From contig JAJTHC010000051.1 in assembly GCA_021299615.1 (NCBI GenBank), positions 1 through 5,855 of the forward strand: a DNA stretch of 5,855 bases, given 5' to 3'. Within the stretch, counting starts at the first letter, position 1, and each line of letters opens with the position of its first letter. The stretch comes from Vampirovibrionales bacterium. GTDB lineage: Bacteria > Cyanobacteriota > Vampirovibrionia > Vampirovibrionales > JAJTHC01. The notes below the pieces were generated by a model. That model was not told the origin of the DNA. It worked only from the letters and a program-made list of their open reading frames with translations, and made no database searches. Positions 4,971 to 5,855 of the stretch are shown piece by piece. Both the position numbers and the translations under genes were made by a program.

Positions 4971-5015
4971 TGATGCAAGACCAACGCCCTTTTTTAGGAC
5001 GCATTACTTGCATCA
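4971..5015 (-). promoter_or_regulatory. murQ: Stem in the murQ leader
   Basis: TGATGCAAG (4971-4979) and CTTGCATCA (5007-5015) are exact reverse complements. The 27 bases between them hold a second, imperfect GC-rich pairing (ACGCCC with GGACGC) around a T-run. If murQ transcription starts upstream of 5015, its mRNA would fold into this stem shortly before the ribosome binding site at 4956-4963. It could affect mRNA stability or translation. No known riboswitch class is recognised. Confidence 0.4.
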
Positions 5016-5016
5016 T

Positions 5017-5037
5017 CTACTAAAATTGTTTTAGTAG
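5017..5037. promoter_or_regulatory. Perfect palindrome, candidate operator between divergent genes
   Basis: CTACTAAAA (5017-5025) and TTTTAGTAG (5029-5037) are exact reverse complements around TTG. A 21-bp symmetric site in a divergent intergenic region is the usual form of a dimeric regulator's operator. It lies about 30 bases upstream of the first TATAAT box for the plus-strand gene, a position suited to an activator, and 67 bases before the murQ start. An RNA hairpin is also possible, but no T-run follows. Confidence 0.5.
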
Positions 5038-5067
5038 GAATACATGTTATAGAGTACCACAAGATTG

Positions 5068-5084
5068 TATAATCGGCGTATAAT
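5068..5084 (+). promoter_or_regulatory. Two TATAAT -10 boxes upstream of the exported protein gene
   Basis: Perfect TATAAT hexamers occur at 5068-5073 and 5079-5084 on the plus strand, 11 bases apart, about one helical turn. Neither has a recognisable TTGACA at 16-18 bases, which fits a promoter that needs an activator, possibly bound at the palindrome 5017-5037. The leader to the GTG at 5167 would be about 75-90 bases. In AT-rich DNA one such hexamer could arise by chance; two in tandem are less likely to. Confidence 0.4.
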
Positions 5085-5166
5085 GGAACATAGAAGTCAT
5101 AAATAATTAATAAAACTGTCGTTCAATACGCTGGTTCATTACAAAGATGTCATAAGGAAAACTCAA

Positions 5167-5855
5167 GTGAAATTCAAGTTAACTCTCGAACAACATATCG
5201 TCTTTTTGTATATGTCCTTAAGTTTCTGTGGGCTTATGTTAACAAATGTTGCAGATGCGGTTGACTTAGGAGAAAACCTGAAGCCTTTCCCCTATGGAGA
5301 TACCAAAAACTTGCCTTTGGCAATTGAAATGGCAAATGTCAATAAATCACAAAGCACCGCATTTACTTACCCTATGGCAACTTTACCTAAATCTTATGCG
5401 GCTCCTGCTATTATTGCTTCTGCTTCAGACACCGCAAAAGCCCCTACTGCTATGGCATTCCCTCAAGTCAAAAAAGAACCTTTTTTGTTCTTACATACCT
5501 TAAAGGAAGTCTTCACGCCTGAATCTAAAGAATCGATACCTGCCAAAGTAAGAAAAGAAGGATCTCACACCCCGCTTAAAACAACGAAACTGCCAGCACC
5601 TTCAATGCGTTCTTCTCCTGTTGCCATGGCTTCTATCAATACGGTAACACCCAATCCCGTTCAATTGCCAAATCTTTGGCAGGCAGGCAAGCGACCCAGC
5701 CCCACTGTTCGAGAGCAAATGGTCATACGCCTGATTCAATCCACCAACCCTACTTGGGACGAATCTTCGGCTCACATTTTGGCACGTCTCATCATCGACA
5801 GTGGCGATGCCAATCGCATCGATTACCGCATTTTGGCAAGTTTGATTGCAACGGA
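5167..5855 (+). CDS. Exported protein, probable lytic transglycosylase-like, truncated at window edge
   Basis: The frame is open from GTG 5167 to the window end (229 complete codons). AAGGA at 5154-5158 lies 8 bases before the GTG, an in-frame TAA stands upstream at 5104, and no ATG, GTG or TTG intervenes. Residues 10-26 are hydrophobic, and VADA at about 28-31 is a good signal peptidase site. Residues 60-180 are a low-complexity linker rich in Pro, Ala, Ser, Thr and Lys. A helical domain then begins (REQMVIRLIQSTNPTW at 182-197) and ends in AHILARLIIDSGDANRIDYRILASLIAT. That pattern matches the helix leading to the catalytic Glu in soluble lytic transglycosylases (xIDxxLLxALIxxES). The window stops at GA, so the next residue is Glu or Asp, as expected for that catalytic residue. 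Position next to murQ supports a peptidoglycan role. The catalytic core itself is not visible, so this remains an inference. Confidence 0.7.
   Translation, partial: MKFKLTLEQHIVFLYMSLSFCGLMLTNVADAVDLGENLKPFPYGDTKNLPLAIEMANVNKSQSTAFTYPMATLPKSYAAPAIIASASDTAKAPTAMAFPQVKKEPFLFLHTLKEVFTPESKESIPAKVRKEGSHTPLKTTKLPAPSMRSSPVAMASINTVTPNPVQLPNLWQAGKRPSPTVREQMVIRLIQSTNPTWDESSAHILARLIIDSGDANRIDYRILASLIAT

Noticed and set aside
4792..5016. Minus-strand frame overlapping the murQ start
   Set aside because: It is out of frame with murQ, which has strong family evidence, and its translation shows no domain.
5294..5503. Plus-strand Leu-rich frame inside the exported protein gene
   Set aside because: It is a shifted reading of the Ala/Pro-rich linker. 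The frame from GTG 5167 has a ribosome binding site, a signal peptide and no stop to the window end.

Overview
The window is a piece of bacterial chromosome with five complete or nearly complete genes and one gene cut by the right edge. The ribosomal protein S1 homologue, and to a lesser degree the short RNA polymerase omega-like protein, resemble cyanobacterial versions. No photosynthesis genes are visible, coding density is moderate and the intergenic DNA is AT-rich. My best guess is a non-photosynthetic member of the Cyanobacteriota (Vampirovibrionia/Melainabacteria type). This is inferred from family resemblance only and is held at about even odds.

Left end (1-269): non-coding repetitive DNA. 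It holds a 68-bp imperfect palindrome of the dispersed GTCATCCTGA...TCAAGATGAC kind with a partial second copy just before it, then about five and a half tandem copies of a 22-bp unit. The last unit supplies the stop codon of the first gene. That gene (270-1451, minus) encodes an exported lipocalin-like protein of the AttH/CrtC family.

Middle (1452-3775): a 349-bp non-coding stretch with a good sigma70-type promoter and several small hairpins leads into a 78-residue omega-subunit-like gene (plus). It converges on an unrecognised 68-residue acidic-tailed protein (minus). A further 391-bp gap contains a perfect 15-bp-stem hairpin, and beyond it lies a four-domain ribosomal protein S1 gene (minus).

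Right end (3776-5855): a 280-bp gap carries a clear promoter for the S1 gene inside an 11-bp inverted repeat. A perfect 17-bp hairpin then overlaps the end of murQ (minus), the etherase that recycles N-acetylmuramic acid 6-phosphate. Divergent from murQ, across 217 bp holding a perfect 9-bp-arm palindrome, is an exported protein (plus, truncated). Its last visible residues look like the start of a lytic transglycosylase domain. Together these two suggest a cell-wall turnover and recycling locus: one enzyme would release anhydro-muropeptides outside the membrane and the other would process the resulting MurNAc-6-phosphate inside.

I found no tRNA, rRNA, CRISPR array, transposase or toxin-antitoxin pair. 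I see no convincing new multi-gene system. The points most worth following up are the repeats at the left end, the palindromes in the regulatory gaps, the small unrecognised protein and the truncated transglycosylase-like gene.
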